A stretch of DNA of 64,000 nt. Source: Acidobacteriota bacterium. GTDB taxonomy: Bacteria; Acidobacteriota; Terriglobia; Bryobacterales; Bryobacteraceae. Positions 9,246 to 18,385 of the stretch are shown here, in pieces (positions within the stretch are counted from its first letter, which is position 1; every line of letters begins with the position of its first letter). The position numbers were made by a program, and so were the translations under genes. The stretch covers positions 1-64,000 of the forward strand of contig JAFDVS010000024.1 of assembly GCA_018268935.1 (NCBI GenBank), given 5' to 3'. The notes under the pieces are model-generated. The model was given only the letters and a program-made list of their open reading frames with translations, did no database searches and had not been told where the DNA came from.

Positions 9246-9722
9246 GTGCTGCGGCAGGTTGCGAGTGGATTTCAGACGGCGGGGTGGGTTCTGGGGATCC
9301 CCTCGCTGCTTGCTGTGCTGTTTTTTGGCGGGTCGGCGATCGCGCTGAAAATGATGATGCCACCGGATACGCCGCTGGGTGGACACGCGGGCCCATCGCT
9401 GGTGAATTACCTGGTAGATGGGGCGCGCATTTTGGGGAAAATCTTCGGATTTCTGGGCGCGGTCGGGCAGACCATTTTCACCATCATCGCCTGTGTGGCG
9501 CTGCTGGTGCTGCTTTTCGCGGTACTGTGCTTCTTCACCGGACGTGGGCTTCAGGATAACGCCGTCTGGGCGCGCGTAGTGGCGATGCTCATTTCTGGAG
9601 TGACGCTGCTGATCTCCGCACTGGGGATACTTTCCACGCGGCGCATGCCGGGGTTGATCTTTTTCGGGCCGTTCGCGGCAGCTAGCGGTTACGCCCTGTG
9701 GGCGCTGCTGCTGCGGCGCTGA
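9246..9722 (+). CDS. small multi-pass membrane protein of unknown function
   Basis: 158 aa, unrecognised. Four hydrophobic segments are visible: about residues 13-35, 70-95, 108-127 and 137-155, joined by short loops with no catalytic motif. The GTG start is chosen because it precedes the first hydrophobic segment and no ATG exists before MMMPPD at residue 36. It diverges from the BNR_4 gene (43 bp) and ends 2 bp from the convergent FKBP gene. Function cannot be inferred from sequence or neighbours. Confidence 0.7.
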   Translation: MLRQVASGFQTAGWVLGIPSLLAVLFFGGSAIALKMMMPPDTPLGGHAGPSLVNYLVDGARILGKIFGFLGAVGQTIFTIIACVALLVLLFAVLCFFTGRGLQDNAVWARVVAMLISGVTLLISALGILSTRRMPGLIFFGPFAAASGYALWALLLRR

Positions 9723-9724
9723 GG

Positions 9725-10546
9725 CTACTGCGCAACAGGCGCGATTTCGAGCAGTTCGATTTCGAAGATGAGCGCCGCGCCACCGGGAATGCCGGGACGG
9801 CCACGGTCTCCGTAGGCCATGTCGGCAGGACAGATGAGCATGGACTTGCCGCCCACTTTCATCTTCTGTACCCCTTCGGTCCAGCACTTGATGACCCCCG
9901 TGAGCGGGAACTGAGCCGGTTCGTTGCGCTTGTAAGAAGAATCGAACTCCGTCCCGTTGATGAGCGTGCCGCGGTAGTGGACTTTCACGTTGTCACTGGC
10001 TTTCGGCTGCGGGCCGTTGCCCGCGGTGAGTTCGCGGTAAAGGATACCGGATTCGGTTTTCAACGTACCCGGGATTGCCATGGACTTATCGAAATAGGCT
10101 TGGGAGGCGGCTTTCTCGCGAACCACTCCGCGGTCGGCGCGGGAGCGGGCCAGTGGTTCGATCTTCGGTCCCCATTCATTAATGTCGAGGGCCGGCTTTC
10201 CGGCGGCGGAATCTGCGAGGGCCTTGGACACAATCGCCAGTTCGTCGGGGGTCAGTTCGAATTGGGCCAGGGATTTGTGGATGGAGAGGCCGATGGCGTA
10301 GATGGCTTTCTGGTCATCGGTGGTGAGAACCGGAGCAGCAACTGCTGCCGCTGGTTTGGGCTTGGGGGCCGCAGGCTTGGGGGCGGCAGCAGGTTTTGCC
10401 ATACCGGCTACGGGCGGCTTCGGCTTCGCGGCAGGGGCGGCGGCAGGCTTCGGAGCGGAAACCGCAGGCTTGGGAGCCGCGGCCGCTTTCGGCGCCGGGG
10501 TCTGCGCATGCAACAGAAAAGGGATGACCAGCAAAAATCCACGCAT
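9725..10546 (-). CDS. FKBP-type peptidyl-prolyl cis-trans isomerase, exported
   Basis: Periplasmic or secreted prolyl isomerase, 273 aa. The signal peptide (about residues 1-15, ending LLHAQ) is followed by a roughly 60-residue Ala/Pro/Lys linker, an FKBP_N dimerisation-like region (KAIYAIGLSIHKSL to DKSMAIPGTLKTESGI) and a complete FKBP domain: VHYRGTLINGTEFDSSY, a WTEGVQKMKVGGK helix and the C-terminal IPGGAALIFEIELLEI strand. Conserved pocket residues of the family (Tyr, Phe-Asp, Trp, Ile-Pro) are present, so it should be active. The Ala/Pro/Lys linker probably spans peptidoglycan or acts as a spacer. FAD-oxidoreductase lies 23 bp upstream on the same strand. Confidence 0.93.
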   Translation of the reverse strand: MRGFLLVIPFLLHAQTPAPKAAAAPKPAVSAPKPAAAPAAKPKPPVAGMAKPAAAPKPAAPKPKPAAAVAAPVLTTDDQKAIYAIGLSIHKSLAQFELTPDELAIVSKALADSAAGKPALDINEWGPKIEPLARSRADRGVVREKAASQAYFDKSMAIPGTLKTESGILYRELTAGNGPQPKASDNVKVHYRGTLINGTEFDSSYKRNEPAQFPLTGVIKCWTEGVQKMKVGGKSMLICPADMAYGDRGRPGIPGGAALIFEIELLEIAPVAQ

Positions 10547-10569
10547 CCTCTTAGGCTAGCATCGATAGC

Positions 10570-12915
10570 TCAAGCGGATGCACTGTTGTAGAGCCGGACC
10601 TCGTAAATGCGAGCCTGTTTGGCGCCGTTCGTTTCTTGAATCGTAAGGCGAATCGCATCCGTACGGATAGGAGCGAACTTGAGGACCCGGCGGCGAAGAT
10701 AGTTACCGGTTTCTCCGGCAACGCGTTGCCAGATGCCGTTGACTCGAGCCTGGATCTCGTAGGTCTTGACGCAATCCGGGTACACGAATAGCGGTTGGCG
10801 GGAGTGCCGGTTGACATCGGTATCGAAGATCAATTGCACGGTATCCATGGTCTGTGACTGTGGAAGCGTGAGATCGATCGTAGCGGGCAGCGTTTCGGAG
10901 ACGTACAGATTGGTCCAACGGTCGGGCCGGGAAGTCCCCTGCACCAGGTTCTCCGCGGCGTACGGACGCTGCGTGGGAGTGAGCCGGAGGCAGAAGTGTT
11001 GGCTGTTTCGCAGCGGTTCCCAACGCGTGGCGCCAGTGAGGCGGGCCGCGGTGCAGCCGGTTGGGGAGACAGCCGGCTGGTCGGGCTTGTCCATGTGGTG
11101 AGCCCATTCGAGCCCTGGGATGGCGGGGACATGCACGTAGTAGAACCGCTGCGGATCGAGAGTAATGCCGAACTCGAAGCGGATGTAGCCGGTGGATTGC
11201 GGGGGCACCGTCGCGGTTGCCGTGGCGAGGTCCGCGGTGCTACGAAAATCGTAAACGAAGTCCGCGGCACGAAGCCCGAGAGTGACTGGCACAGCGCGGT
11301 CCAAGGTGGAGCGCAATAGCAGCTCCACGGTCTGAAGCATGGCTGTAGAGACGGGAAAGAGTTGAGCGGTGGGTAGATCGAGCTTGAGAAATTCGCTACT
11401 CTCCTGAAATTGTAGGGCGGCTTCGCTGCTGGCGTTGACCGTGGCCGGGCGCGCCAGGTCCGCCGGATCTTCGTTGGTCCAGCCGGGGAGGAAGCAATCC
11501 TCGCGCAGGAGGGTGCGGCGGAGTTCGGATGCATGCCGGGCCGCGAGTTCACGGGGCGAGCAATCGAAGCGGCGGCAGAGGGCCGCGGCCACTCCCACAC
11601 CTTGGCCAACGATGGCGCCTGTGCGCAGCACCCTTGTGGAGGAGAATGCAACGTAGCTGGCGCTGATGGGACGGCCTGCCATGAGGAGGTTACCGATGTT
11701 CCGGGAGTAGCAGGCACGGAGCGGAATCCCGTACGGGATGGTTCCGGACGCTTCCCAGGACGGCTTGGTGTTGGGCTTGGAGCGCGCCATGATGCCGCCT
11801 GGTTTGTGCACGTCAATGTACCAGCAACCGAAGGCAATGCTGTCGGCGTGGACCTTCGGATCCTGTAGATCGTGCTGAGTAAGGATGTAATCGCCGAGCA
11901 GCCGGCGGGCCTCGCGCTTGTAGAGCCAGAAGCTGACGAAGTCGAGGCCGTAGTTGGCGGCGCGTGCTTTGTTCGGGCAGTGGTTTTTGATGTGATCCCA
12001 CACGCCCAGCAGTTGCCGCAGGGCCTCATGCTTGATCTGCTCGTTCGCGTCGATTTGATGGTGCGGTAATCCCACTTCGATCCACCAATAGCCCCCATCG
12101 AAACGGGAGTGGTTGCGGCCGGCCAGATCTGCTTCCGTGGGGAATGAGGCTGCCCATTCGGGGCGCCGGAATTCGAGCGGTGTGCCTGCATCGCGAGCGC
12201 GGAAAAAGAGTGTGCTGCCCATCTGCGGTTGCGGCGCGGGAGATTCCGGCGCCTCCGGTTCGTTGTATTGCGAGCGGGACTCCATGCCCCAGTGAAAATC
12301 GGCGCCGGCGCGAAAGCCGATGGCCCCATCGCCGGTAGCGTCGATGAACAGCGGGGCGGTGAAGAGATACTTGCGCTCTGAACCCAGTTGCACGCCGTGC
12401 AGGGCGAGAATCGTCGATGGGTCCTTCATCTCCACCTCACGCACGGTGGTGTTGAGGAAGAGGGTCAGATTGGACTCGCGGACGCAGCGGTCATAGAGCA
12501 CCAGGTCCCATTGCGAATTCATCAGGCCCTCAATGTAGGGCTCGTGATTGAACTTGCGTTCTTCAGTGTGGAATTCCTCGAGGATTCCCATTTCCTTTGA
12601 CCACACGTTGTGATTGGTGCTGACTTCGGGGTAGAGCCGCACCTCGCTGGAGGAGTTGCCGCCGAGCATGGAGCGTTCGTGGACGAGGGCAACCTTAGCT
12701 CCGGCGCGAGCAGCGGCGATGGCGGCGCAGGTTCCGGCGATACCGCCGCCCGCTACCACCACGTCGAACTCCGCACGGTGCGTGTGTTCTTTGTTCGTCA
12801 GAATGTAGCCACCGAGGGCGCCGGGGCGCCTGCCGGCGGGCTGTGCCTGCGATGCAGACGCCGGTGTGAGCCAGGCGAGCAGGGATTCAAAGAGTGTGCG
12901 GCGGCGGAAGTTCAT
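10570..12915 (-). CDS. FAD-dependent oxidoreductase, exported (FAD_oxidored family)
   Basis: 781 aa. An Arg-rich start (NFRRRTLFESLLAWL) resembles a Tat signal. The Rossmann motif VVVAGGGIAGTCAAIAAARAGA (about residues 52-73) binds FAD, followed by VALVHERSMLGGNSSSEVR typical of the FAD_oxidored family, and a later ATGDGAIGFRAGADF segment. The C-terminal third (from about residue 500) is beta-rich and ends in a discoidin-like strand pattern (FAPIRTDAIRLTIQETN), suggesting a carbohydrate-binding extension. Substrate unknown. It is transcribed away from the DUF1501 operon across a 46-bp gap. Confidence 0.88.
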   Translation of the reverse strand: MNFRRRTLFESLLAWLTPASASQAQPAGRRPGALGGYILTNKEHTHRAEFDVVVAGGGIAGTCAAIAAARAGAKVALVHERSMLGGNSSSEVRLYPEVSTNHNVWSKEMGILEEFHTEERKFNHEPYIEGLMNSQWDLVLYDRCVRESNLTLFLNTTVREVEMKDPSTILALHGVQLGSERKYLFTAPLFIDATGDGAIGFRAGADFHWGMESRSQYNEPEAPESPAPQPQMGSTLFFRARDAGTPLEFRRPEWAASFPTEADLAGRNHSRFDGGYWWIEVGLPHHQIDANEQIKHEALRQLLGVWDHIKNHCPNKARAANYGLDFVSFWLYKREARRLLGDYILTQHDLQDPKVHADSIAFGCWYIDVHKPGGIMARSKPNTKPSWEASGTIPYGIPLRACYSRNIGNLLMAGRPISASYVAFSSTRVLRTGAIVGQGVGVAAALCRRFDCSPRELAARHASELRRTLLREDCFLPGWTNEDPADLARPATVNASSEAALQFQESSEFLKLDLPTAQLFPVSTAMLQTVELLLRSTLDRAVPVTLGLRAADFVYDFRSTADLATATATVPPQSTGYIRFEFGITLDPQRFYYVHVPAIPGLEWAHHMDKPDQPAVSPTGCTAARLTGATRWEPLRNSQHFCLRLTPTQRPYAAENLVQGTSRPDRWTNLYVSETLPATIDLTLPQSQTMDTVQLIFDTDVNRHSRQPLFVYPDCVKTYEIQARVNGIWQRVAGETGNYLRRRVLKFAPIRTDAIRLTIQETNGAKQARIYEVRLYNSASA

Positions 12916-12927
12916 GGTTCATGCATC

Positions 12928-12955
12928 CGGACATTGGAGATCCCCATTGTAGAAT
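12928..12955 (+). promoter_or_regulatory. putative sigma-70 promoter of the DUF1501-PSD1 operon
   Basis: CGGACA (12928-12933, 4 of 6 to TTGACA), a 16-bp spacer and TAGAAT (12950-12955, 5 of 6 to TATAAT). The ATG at 12962 begins 6 nt after the -10 box, so the transcript would begin about at the start codon and be leaderless. Confidence 0.45.
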
Positions 12956-12959
12956 GGGG
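12942..12959. repeat. inverted repeat CCCCATT-GTAG-AATGGGG over the -10 box
   Basis: A perfect 7-bp inverted repeat with a 4-bp spacer. It covers the proposed -10 box and reaches to 3 bp before the DUF1501 start codon, a position suited to a repressor operator. No T tract follows, so it is not an intrinsic terminator. Confidence 0.5.
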
Positions 12960-12961
12960 CC

Positions 12962-14350
12962 ATGTTCTTTTCGCGCCGTGCCCTGTTGCGCCAATCCGCG
13001 TGCGGATTCGGGCTGCTTGGCCTACGCTCGTTGCTTGCCGCACCGGCCGATTCGCCTCTTGCTCCCCGCGTGCCGCATTTTGCTCCGCGCGCCAAGCGGG
13101 TGATCTTCCTGTTCATGCATGGAGGGCCTTCGAGCATCGACACGTTCGATCCGAAGGAGCGGCTGGAGCGGGACAACGGGAAGCCGGTGCCATTCAAGCG
13201 CGGGCTGACGTTCGGTGAAGACGCGGTGCGCGGATTGATGAAAGCGCAGTGGCCGTTCCAGAAGTATGGCCAGAGCGGATTGCCGGTGAGCGATCTCTTT
13301 CCGCATGTGCGGACGTGTGTCGACGATCTCTGTGTTGTACGGTCGATGGTGGGCGATGGAGTGGATCACGGCGCGGCACTGCTGCAACTGCATACCGGCG
13401 TGTTTTCGTTCAAGCGGCCGAGTATGGGGAGTTGGGTTCTGTATGGGCTTGGCACAGAAAATCAGAATCTGCCAGGATTCGTGACCATCAAACCTTCGCT
13501 GGGCCATGGCGGACAAAACAACTGGAGCTCGAGCTTCCTTCCCGGGCAGTTTCAAGGGACAGCGATTGGGAACTCCGGGATGAAGGTAGAGGAGATTGCG
13601 CCGGAGCCGGTGCCCTATCTCCACTCGAAGGGGCTTCCCGCCGAGCATCAGCGCTTTGAACTGGACATGCTGCAGAGCATGAATCAGCGGCACGCCGAGC
13701 GCAACCAGCATGACCCCGACCTGGAGGCGCGGATCGAGGCGCTGGAGCTTGCCTTCCGCATGCAGGTGCGCGCCCCCGAAGCGTTTGAAGTGGAGAAGGA
13801 ATCGGAAGCTACGAAGAAGCTCTATGGAATGGACGATGCCACCACGCGCGATTTCGGATGGCAGTGTTTGCTCGCCCGGCGGCTCTCGGAGCGAGGTGTC
13901 CGTTTCGTGCAGTGCTCACACAGCTACAAGTGGGATCAGCACAGCGAGCTGAAGAAGCTGCACACGGCCAATGCGGCGGAGGTGGACAAGCCGATCGCAG
14001 GATTGCTGAAGGACATGAAGGCGCGCGGGTTGTTGAAAGACACCCTGGTGATCTGGGGCGGGGAATTCGGGCGGACTCCCTGGGCGCAAGGCAACGACGG
14101 GCGCGATCACAATCCGTACGGCTACACGATGTGGATGGCAGGAGGTGGTGTGAAAACAGGATTCGCCTATGGGGCCACGGACGAGTTCGGCTATCACGCC
14201 GTCGAAAATCGCATGCACCTTCACGATCTGCACGCCACCGTGCTGCACATGATGGGGCTGGACCACGAGAAGCTGACTTACCGCCTGGCGGGGCGCGATT
14301 TCCGGCTGACGGACATTGCCGGAGCCGTGCATAAGGGGATCCTGGCATGA
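12962..14350 (+). CDS. DUF1501 domain protein (Tat-exported, alkaline-phosphatase-like fold)
   Basis: 462 aa. A Tat-like start (FSRRALLRQSACGFGLLGL) is followed by the DUF1501 core: AKRVIFLFMHGGPSSIDTFD near residue 45, GSWVLYGLGTENQNLPGFV, and the C-terminal metal-site region TLVIWGGEFGRTPWAQG, DGRDHNPYGYTMWMAGGGVK and HDLHATVLHMMGLDHEKLTY. DUF1501 proteins resemble sulfatase and phosphatase folds, but their substrates are not known. The stop overlaps the PSD1 gene start by 4 bp (ATGA), so the two are translationally coupled, a pairing common in Acidobacteriota and Planctomycetota. Confidence 0.9.
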   Translation: MFFSRRALLRQSACGFGLLGLRSLLAAPADSPLAPRVPHFAPRAKRVIFLFMHGGPSSIDTFDPKERLERDNGKPVPFKRGLTFGEDAVRGLMKAQWPFQKYGQSGLPVSDLFPHVRTCVDDLCVVRSMVGDGVDHGAALLQLHTGVFSFKRPSMGSWVLYGLGTENQNLPGFVTIKPSLGHGGQNNWSSSFLPGQFQGTAIGNSGMKVEEIAPEPVPYLHSKGLPAEHQRFELDMLQSMNQRHAERNQHDPDLEARIEALELAFRMQVRAPEAFEVEKESEATKKLYGMDDATTRDFGWQCLLARRLSERGVRFVQCSHSYKWDQHSELKKLHTANAAEVDKPIAGLLKDMKARGLLKDTLVIWGGEFGRTPWAQGNDGRDHNPYGYTMWMAGGGVKTGFAYGATDEFGYHAVENRMHLHDLHATVLHMMGLDHEKLTYRLAGRDFRLTDIAGAVHKGILA

Positions 14351-16986
14351 GAGGGCTGTTGATTCTGCTGGTGTCGCCGCTTTGGGCGCAGTCCCCGGAG
14401 CATGAGTTCTTTGAGAAGAAGATCCGCCCCCTGTTTGTGGCCAAGTGCTACGCCTGCCATAGCGGCAAAACGGTGATGGCGGGATTGAACCTGGCGACTG
14501 GCGCGGGTTTAGACGGCTTTGTGAAGTCCGGTGATGCCGAGAGCAGCCGCCTGTACGCCGCCGTCACTTATAAGGACAAGGCGAAGATGCCTCCAGCGGG
14601 GAAGCTGGCGGCGGAAGAGATTGCGCTGCTGCGCGAATGGATTGAGCAAGGAGCGAAGCGTCCCGCGGTGGCGACGGCAGGTCTGGAGAAAAAATCTGCG
14701 TCGCAGCATTGGGCGTTTCAGCCGGTGCGCCCTGCCGTGGCGCCTGCGGTGCGCAATGAAGGTTGGGTTCTCAATGCGGTGGACCGGTTCGTTCTGGCTT
14801 CGCTCGAAGCCAAAGGGATCGTGCCTGCTCCGCCGGCGGAAAAGTCCACGTTGTTGCGGCGGGTAACCTTCGATTTGACGGGCCTTCCTCCAACGGTGGA
14901 AGAGCTGGATGCATTTCTGGCGGACTCTTCGCCCGATGCGTTGGCGAAAGTTGTGGACCGGTTGCTGGCATCGCCGCGCTATGGAGAGCGCTGGGGAAGG
15001 CATTGGCTGGATGTGGCCCGTTATGCGGACTCCACAGGCATGGACGAAGACCACATCTACCCTCACGCGTGGCGCTATCGCGATTACGTAGTAAAGGCCT
15101 TTCAGGACGATCTGCCCTACGATGTATTTCTGCGGGAGCAAATTGCCGGGGATCTGATGAAAGGGCCGGAACGGCGGCAGGAGCGCATTGTGGCCACGGG
15201 ATTCCTGGCGCTGGGGCCGAAACCGCTGGCGCAACAGGACCGAGTGAAGATGATTTACGACGTGGTGGATGAACAGATCGACACGGTATCCAAATCGCTG
15301 ATGGGGCTGACCGTCTCTTGCGCGCGATGCCACGATCACAAGTTCGATCCCATTCCCACGAAGGATTACTACGGGTTGGCGGGGATCTTCGCCAGCACCA
15401 CGAGTTTCCGCAATCTGGGCCGCCCAGGCTCAGTGTCGTATGTATATTACGCTCCGCTCGATGCAGGGGCGTACGGCATTTATCAGGCGCATCGCTGGCG
15501 CCTGTTTGGGAAGCGCATTGAACTGGAAGATGCGATGGCGGAAGATGCCACGCGGGAGAACGCACTGTTGCGGCCGCGGATTGCGGAATATCTTGTTGCT
15601 GCCTGGAACAGGAAGAATGGGCGTGCGGTAACCGGTGAGCTGGATACGCGGCAGTTGGACCGCTGGACCAAGTGGCTGGGTTCGCAGCCCTACCTGGAAG
15701 CCTGGAATAAGGCCACGCCGGAGAGCATCGCAAAGGTGGCAGCGGAATATCAGGATGCCTATGCTAAGAGCGGTACTTCCTGGGATACGCAGCTTGCCAA
15801 CTGGCGGCGAAGAATGGCGACCGAAGTGGCATCCGATCGCGATGTTCCGGAGCGGCCGAAGTTCGATGCGAAATCGAATCCTTTCTTTGCGGCGGCGACC
15901 TTTGAGAAGGGGCCGATGGAGTTGGCCGACAGCCCGCGCGTGGCGCAACTGCGTGCGGAGTATGACGAATTGCAGCGCACGTTGCCTCCGGAGCCGGCCA
16001 TGGCGAGCGCTGTGGCGGACGGACCAATTGTGGATCAGCGGCTGTTCGTGCGCGGCGATCATCTGAACCCCGGCGAGCCGGTAGCGAAACATTTTCTCAG
16101 CGTCTTGTCTGGTGGGGATCAGCCAAAGGTAGCGGGGAGCGGCCGGCTGGAACTGGCCCAGTGGCTGACCCGGCGCGACCATCCACTGACCGCGCGCGTA
16201 ATGGTGAATCGTATCTGGCAGTGGCATTTCGGAGAGGCTTTGGTGCGTACTCCAAATAACTGGGGAACAACCGGCGAGAAACCGGCGCATCCGGAGTTGC
16301 TCGATTACCTGGCACACCAGTTTGTACAATCGGGCTGGTCAGTGAAGGCCATGCACCGGCTGATCGTGTTGTCGAATGCCTACCGGATGAGCGCGATGGC
16401 GGGCCCGCCGGTGAAGGAAGCGGATCCATCGAACCGGCTGTTCTCCCGATTCCCGCGCACTCGGATGTCGGTGGAGCAACTGCGCGACAGCATTCTGTTC
16501 TTGAGTGGAGAGATTGATCTTGCCATCGGCGGATCGATGTTGCCTACGGGGAAAGGGAAGCGTCCGAAGATGGATCCGGAAGAGATGACGCGGAGAACTT
16601 TGTATGTGCCGGTGCGCCGCGGCAGCATTCCGGCGCTGCTGGCGACCTTCGATTACGGGGACGCGACGACATCGAGCGAGGGCCGGGGCCGGACCAACGT
16701 TGCGCCACAGGCACTGTTTCTGCGCAACAGCAAGTTCGCCGTGGAACGCTCTGTGAGATTCGCGGACCGTGTGCTGGCGACGCCGGGCCTTTCCGAATCA
16801 GAGCGAGTGCGCATTGCATATCGCATGGCGTTCTCCCGGATGCCTGCTCCGGAGGAAGCCGACGCCACGCTCACCTATTTGACGAAACTGGCGGAGAGAC
16901 TGGGAGGCAACGAAGCGCGGCGGCAGGCTTGGGGAAGCCTTTGCCACGTGCTGATCTCCTCCAATGAGTTTCTGTATTTGGATTGA
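14347..16986 (+). CDS. PSCyt1-PSCyt2-PSD1 (DUF1549/DUF1553) domain protein
   Basis: 879 aa, exported. The signal peptide (about 1-16) is followed by a cytochrome-like PSCyt1 domain with one heme motif CYACH near residue 36, then DUF1549/PSCyt2 (LDVARYADSTGMDEDH, QIAGDL, and ARCHDHKFDPI near residue 325) and DUF1553/PSD1 (TARVMVNRIWQWHFGEALV, LPTGKGKRPK, and the C-terminal GSLCHVLISSNEFLYLD). The role is unknown; the family nearly always travels with DUF1501 proteins, and surface processing of sulfated or other glycans has been suggested elsewhere. All expected domains are present. Confidence 0.92.
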   Translation: MRGLLILLVSPLWAQSPEHEFFEKKIRPLFVAKCYACHSGKTVMAGLNLATGAGLDGFVKSGDAESSRLYAAVTYKDKAKMPPAGKLAAEEIALLREWIEQGAKRPAVATAGLEKKSASQHWAFQPVRPAVAPAVRNEGWVLNAVDRFVLASLEAKGIVPAPPAEKSTLLRRVTFDLTGLPPTVEELDAFLADSSPDALAKVVDRLLASPRYGERWGRHWLDVARYADSTGMDEDHIYPHAWRYRDYVVKAFQDDLPYDVFLREQIAGDLMKGPERRQERIVATGFLALGPKPLAQQDRVKMIYDVVDEQIDTVSKSLMGLTVSCARCHDHKFDPIPTKDYYGLAGIFASTTSFRNLGRPGSVSYVYYAPLDAGAYGIYQAHRWRLFGKRIELEDAMAEDATRENALLRPRIAEYLVAAWNRKNGRAVTGELDTRQLDRWTKWLGSQPYLEAWNKATPESIAKVAAEYQDAYAKSGTSWDTQLANWRRRMATEVASDRDVPERPKFDAKSNPFFAAATFEKGPMELADSPRVAQLRAEYDELQRTLPPEPAMASAVADGPIVDQRLFVRGDHLNPGEPVAKHFLSVLSGGDQPKVAGSGRLELAQWLTRRDHPLTARVMVNRIWQWHFGEALVRTPNNWGTTGEKPAHPELLDYLAHQFVQSGWSVKAMHRLIVLSNAYRMSAMAGPPVKEADPSNRLFSRFPRTRMSVEQLRDSILFLSGEIDLAIGGSMLPTGKGKRPKMDPEEMTRRTLYVPVRRGSIPALLATFDYGDATTSSEGRGRTNVAPQALFLRNSKFAVERSVRFADRVLATPGLSESERVRIAYRMAFSRMPAPEEADATLTYLTKLAERLGGNEARRQAWGSLCHVLISSNEFLYLD

Positions 16987-16998
16987 GGCAAACTGCGG

Positions 16999-17004
16999 TA
17001 GGAT
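16999..17004 (+). promoter_or_regulatory. -10-like TAGGAT 6 nt before the kinase start
   Basis: TAGGAT is followed by 6 nt and the ATG at 17011. It could be a -10 box of a leaderless transcript; alternatively the contained AGGA could serve as a weak Shine-Dalgarno. Both readings favour ATG 17011 over the TTG at 17005. Confidence 0.3.
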
Positions 17005-17010
17005 TTGGGC

Positions 17011-18345
17011 ATGGCCCGCCTCGGACGCTTCGCCTACATGCTTCCGCTTTTGGGAGCGCTGGTGGTGTGTGCCTTTGTATTGAGCGAGTTGAGTGTTAGC
17101 TATGCGGAAACGAAAACCGGGCAGAAGAGACTGCAGCTTTGCAGCCGCCTTCGCGATGGGATTTTCGATCTTTACCAGCAGTTGAACGCCAGCGAGCGGT
17201 TCAATTCGAGCTACATTCTGACGAGAAGTCCGGAGTACTTGTCCGAATATCGTCGCAGCATGGATGCCACTCTCAAAAGCCTGAAAGCGGAGATGGCTAT
17301 CGCCGAGGAGTTGCTGCCGGGCGATCTGGTTATGGCAAACCTGTTCCGCGCGGTACGGAAGCGAGTGGCGGAATTGGATCGCAGAATTGAGGAATACCAT
17401 CAACTTGGCCCAGCGTCCGACAGGCAGCTTGTTCTACGCAGTCCGCCGACGCAATACATGGGCCGTTTCCGGTTGTGCCATCGCACGGCCAACGCCAATC
17501 TGCGTGAGATGGACAACGCCATATCCGGCTCATTGGTAAGCGCGTTGGAACGGAGAGGATTCCTGCTCATATTGGGGGCTGTTGTCTCCGCTTTGCTGCT
17601 GTCGCTGGCATTCTTTCAATTGAACGCCAGTCTGGGGCAATCACGCAAACTTCTGGCGGATGTGCAATTGGCGGAACAGCGCTACCAGTTGCTGGCGAAC
17701 CGGGTCCAGGATAACCGTGAGGAGGAGAAAGCGAGGCTGGCGAGGCGCGTGCACGACGAGTTAGGGCAATCGTTAACGGCAGCCAAGATTGATTTGGCAA
17801 TGGCGCTGCGCATCGCGGAGTCGAACCCCGCGGGGGTGAACCGGCAAATCCGTAGGGCTATGGAGTCGCTCGATTCGGCGGTGCGGGACGTGCGGCGGGT
17901 ATCAACGGAGCTCCGGCCGGGAATACTGGACCAGATGGGGCTTGAGCCGCCACTGGAATGGATGATGCAGGAATTCGGACAGCGCATGGCGATTGTGGTG
18001 GACTTTCAATGCAGCCCCGGAGTGTCTTTAGGAGATAAAGGGGATATTGTCGTATTTCGAATTGCCCAGGAGGCGCTGACCAATATCGCCCGCCACGCGC
18101 AGGCGTCGCGAGTCACGATCCGCGGCACCGTGGACACATCCTGGTTTGTGTTGACCATAAGGGATGATGGTGTCGGATTCGGCCCGGAAAAACTCAATGA
18201 TCCGCACTCCATCGGATTGTTCGGGATGCGCGACCGGGCGGAGGCTGCCGGCGGCTCCACGGAGATTCACAGTCAGGTTGGCAATGGTGTGTTAGTGAGC
18301 GTCCGTATGCCGATCGCAGCCGAGAGCCGATCCGTACCCGCATGA
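17011..18345 (+). CDS. sensor histidine kinase, NarL/DegS type, with periplasmic four-helix sensor
   Basis: 444 aa, inner membrane. Two membrane helices (about residues 8-27 and 181-200) flank a helical periplasmic domain similar to CHASE3 (FDLYQQLNASERFNSSYI). The cytoplasmic part has a HisKA_3 dimerisation domain with the phosphoacceptor H248 in ARRVHDELGQS and a HATPase_c domain (AQEALTNIARHA, DDGVGFG, GLFGMRDRAEAAGG). It should phosphorylate the LuxR-type regulator encoded just downstream. ATG 17011 is preferred to TTG 17005 because it directly precedes the basic-hydrophobic membrane entry. The signal sensed is unknown. Confidence 0.93.
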   Translation: MARLGRFAYMLPLLGALVVCAFVLSELSVSYAETKTGQKRLQLCSRLRDGIFDLYQQLNASERFNSSYILTRSPEYLSEYRRSMDATLKSLKAEMAIAEELLPGDLVMANLFRAVRKRVAELDRRIEEYHQLGPASDRQLVLRSPPTQYMGRFRLCHRTANANLREMDNAISGSLVSALERRGFLLILGAVVSALLLSLAFFQLNASLGQSRKLLADVQLAEQRYQLLANRVQDNREEEKARLARRVHDELGQSLTAAKIDLAMALRIAESNPAGVNRQIRRAMESLDSAVRDVRRVSTELRPGILDQMGLEPPLEWMMQEFGQRMAIVVDFQCSPGVSLGDKGDIVVFRIAQEALTNIARHAQASRVTIRGTVDTSWFVLTIRDDGVGFGPEKLNDPHSIGLFGMRDRAEAAGGSTEIHSQVGNGVLVSVRMPIAAESRSVPA

Positions 18346-18349
18346 CAAG

Positions 18350-18377
18350 TTCGGAGCGGTACTGGTTTCGATATAAT
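18350..18377 (+). promoter_or_regulatory. putative sigma-70 promoter of the response regulator
   Basis: TTCGGA (18350-18355), a 16-bp spacer and a perfect TATAAT (18372-18377). Transcription would start near 18384, almost at the first codon able to encode the receiver N-terminus, so the mRNA would be leaderless. The -35 match is weak (3 of 6). Confidence 0.45.
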
Positions 18378-18385
18378 GTATCGTT

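Noticed and set aside
8864..9559. 231-codon plus-strand frame
   Set aside because: Runs antisense to the BNR_4 gene and out of frame with the small membrane protein; no recognisable domain.
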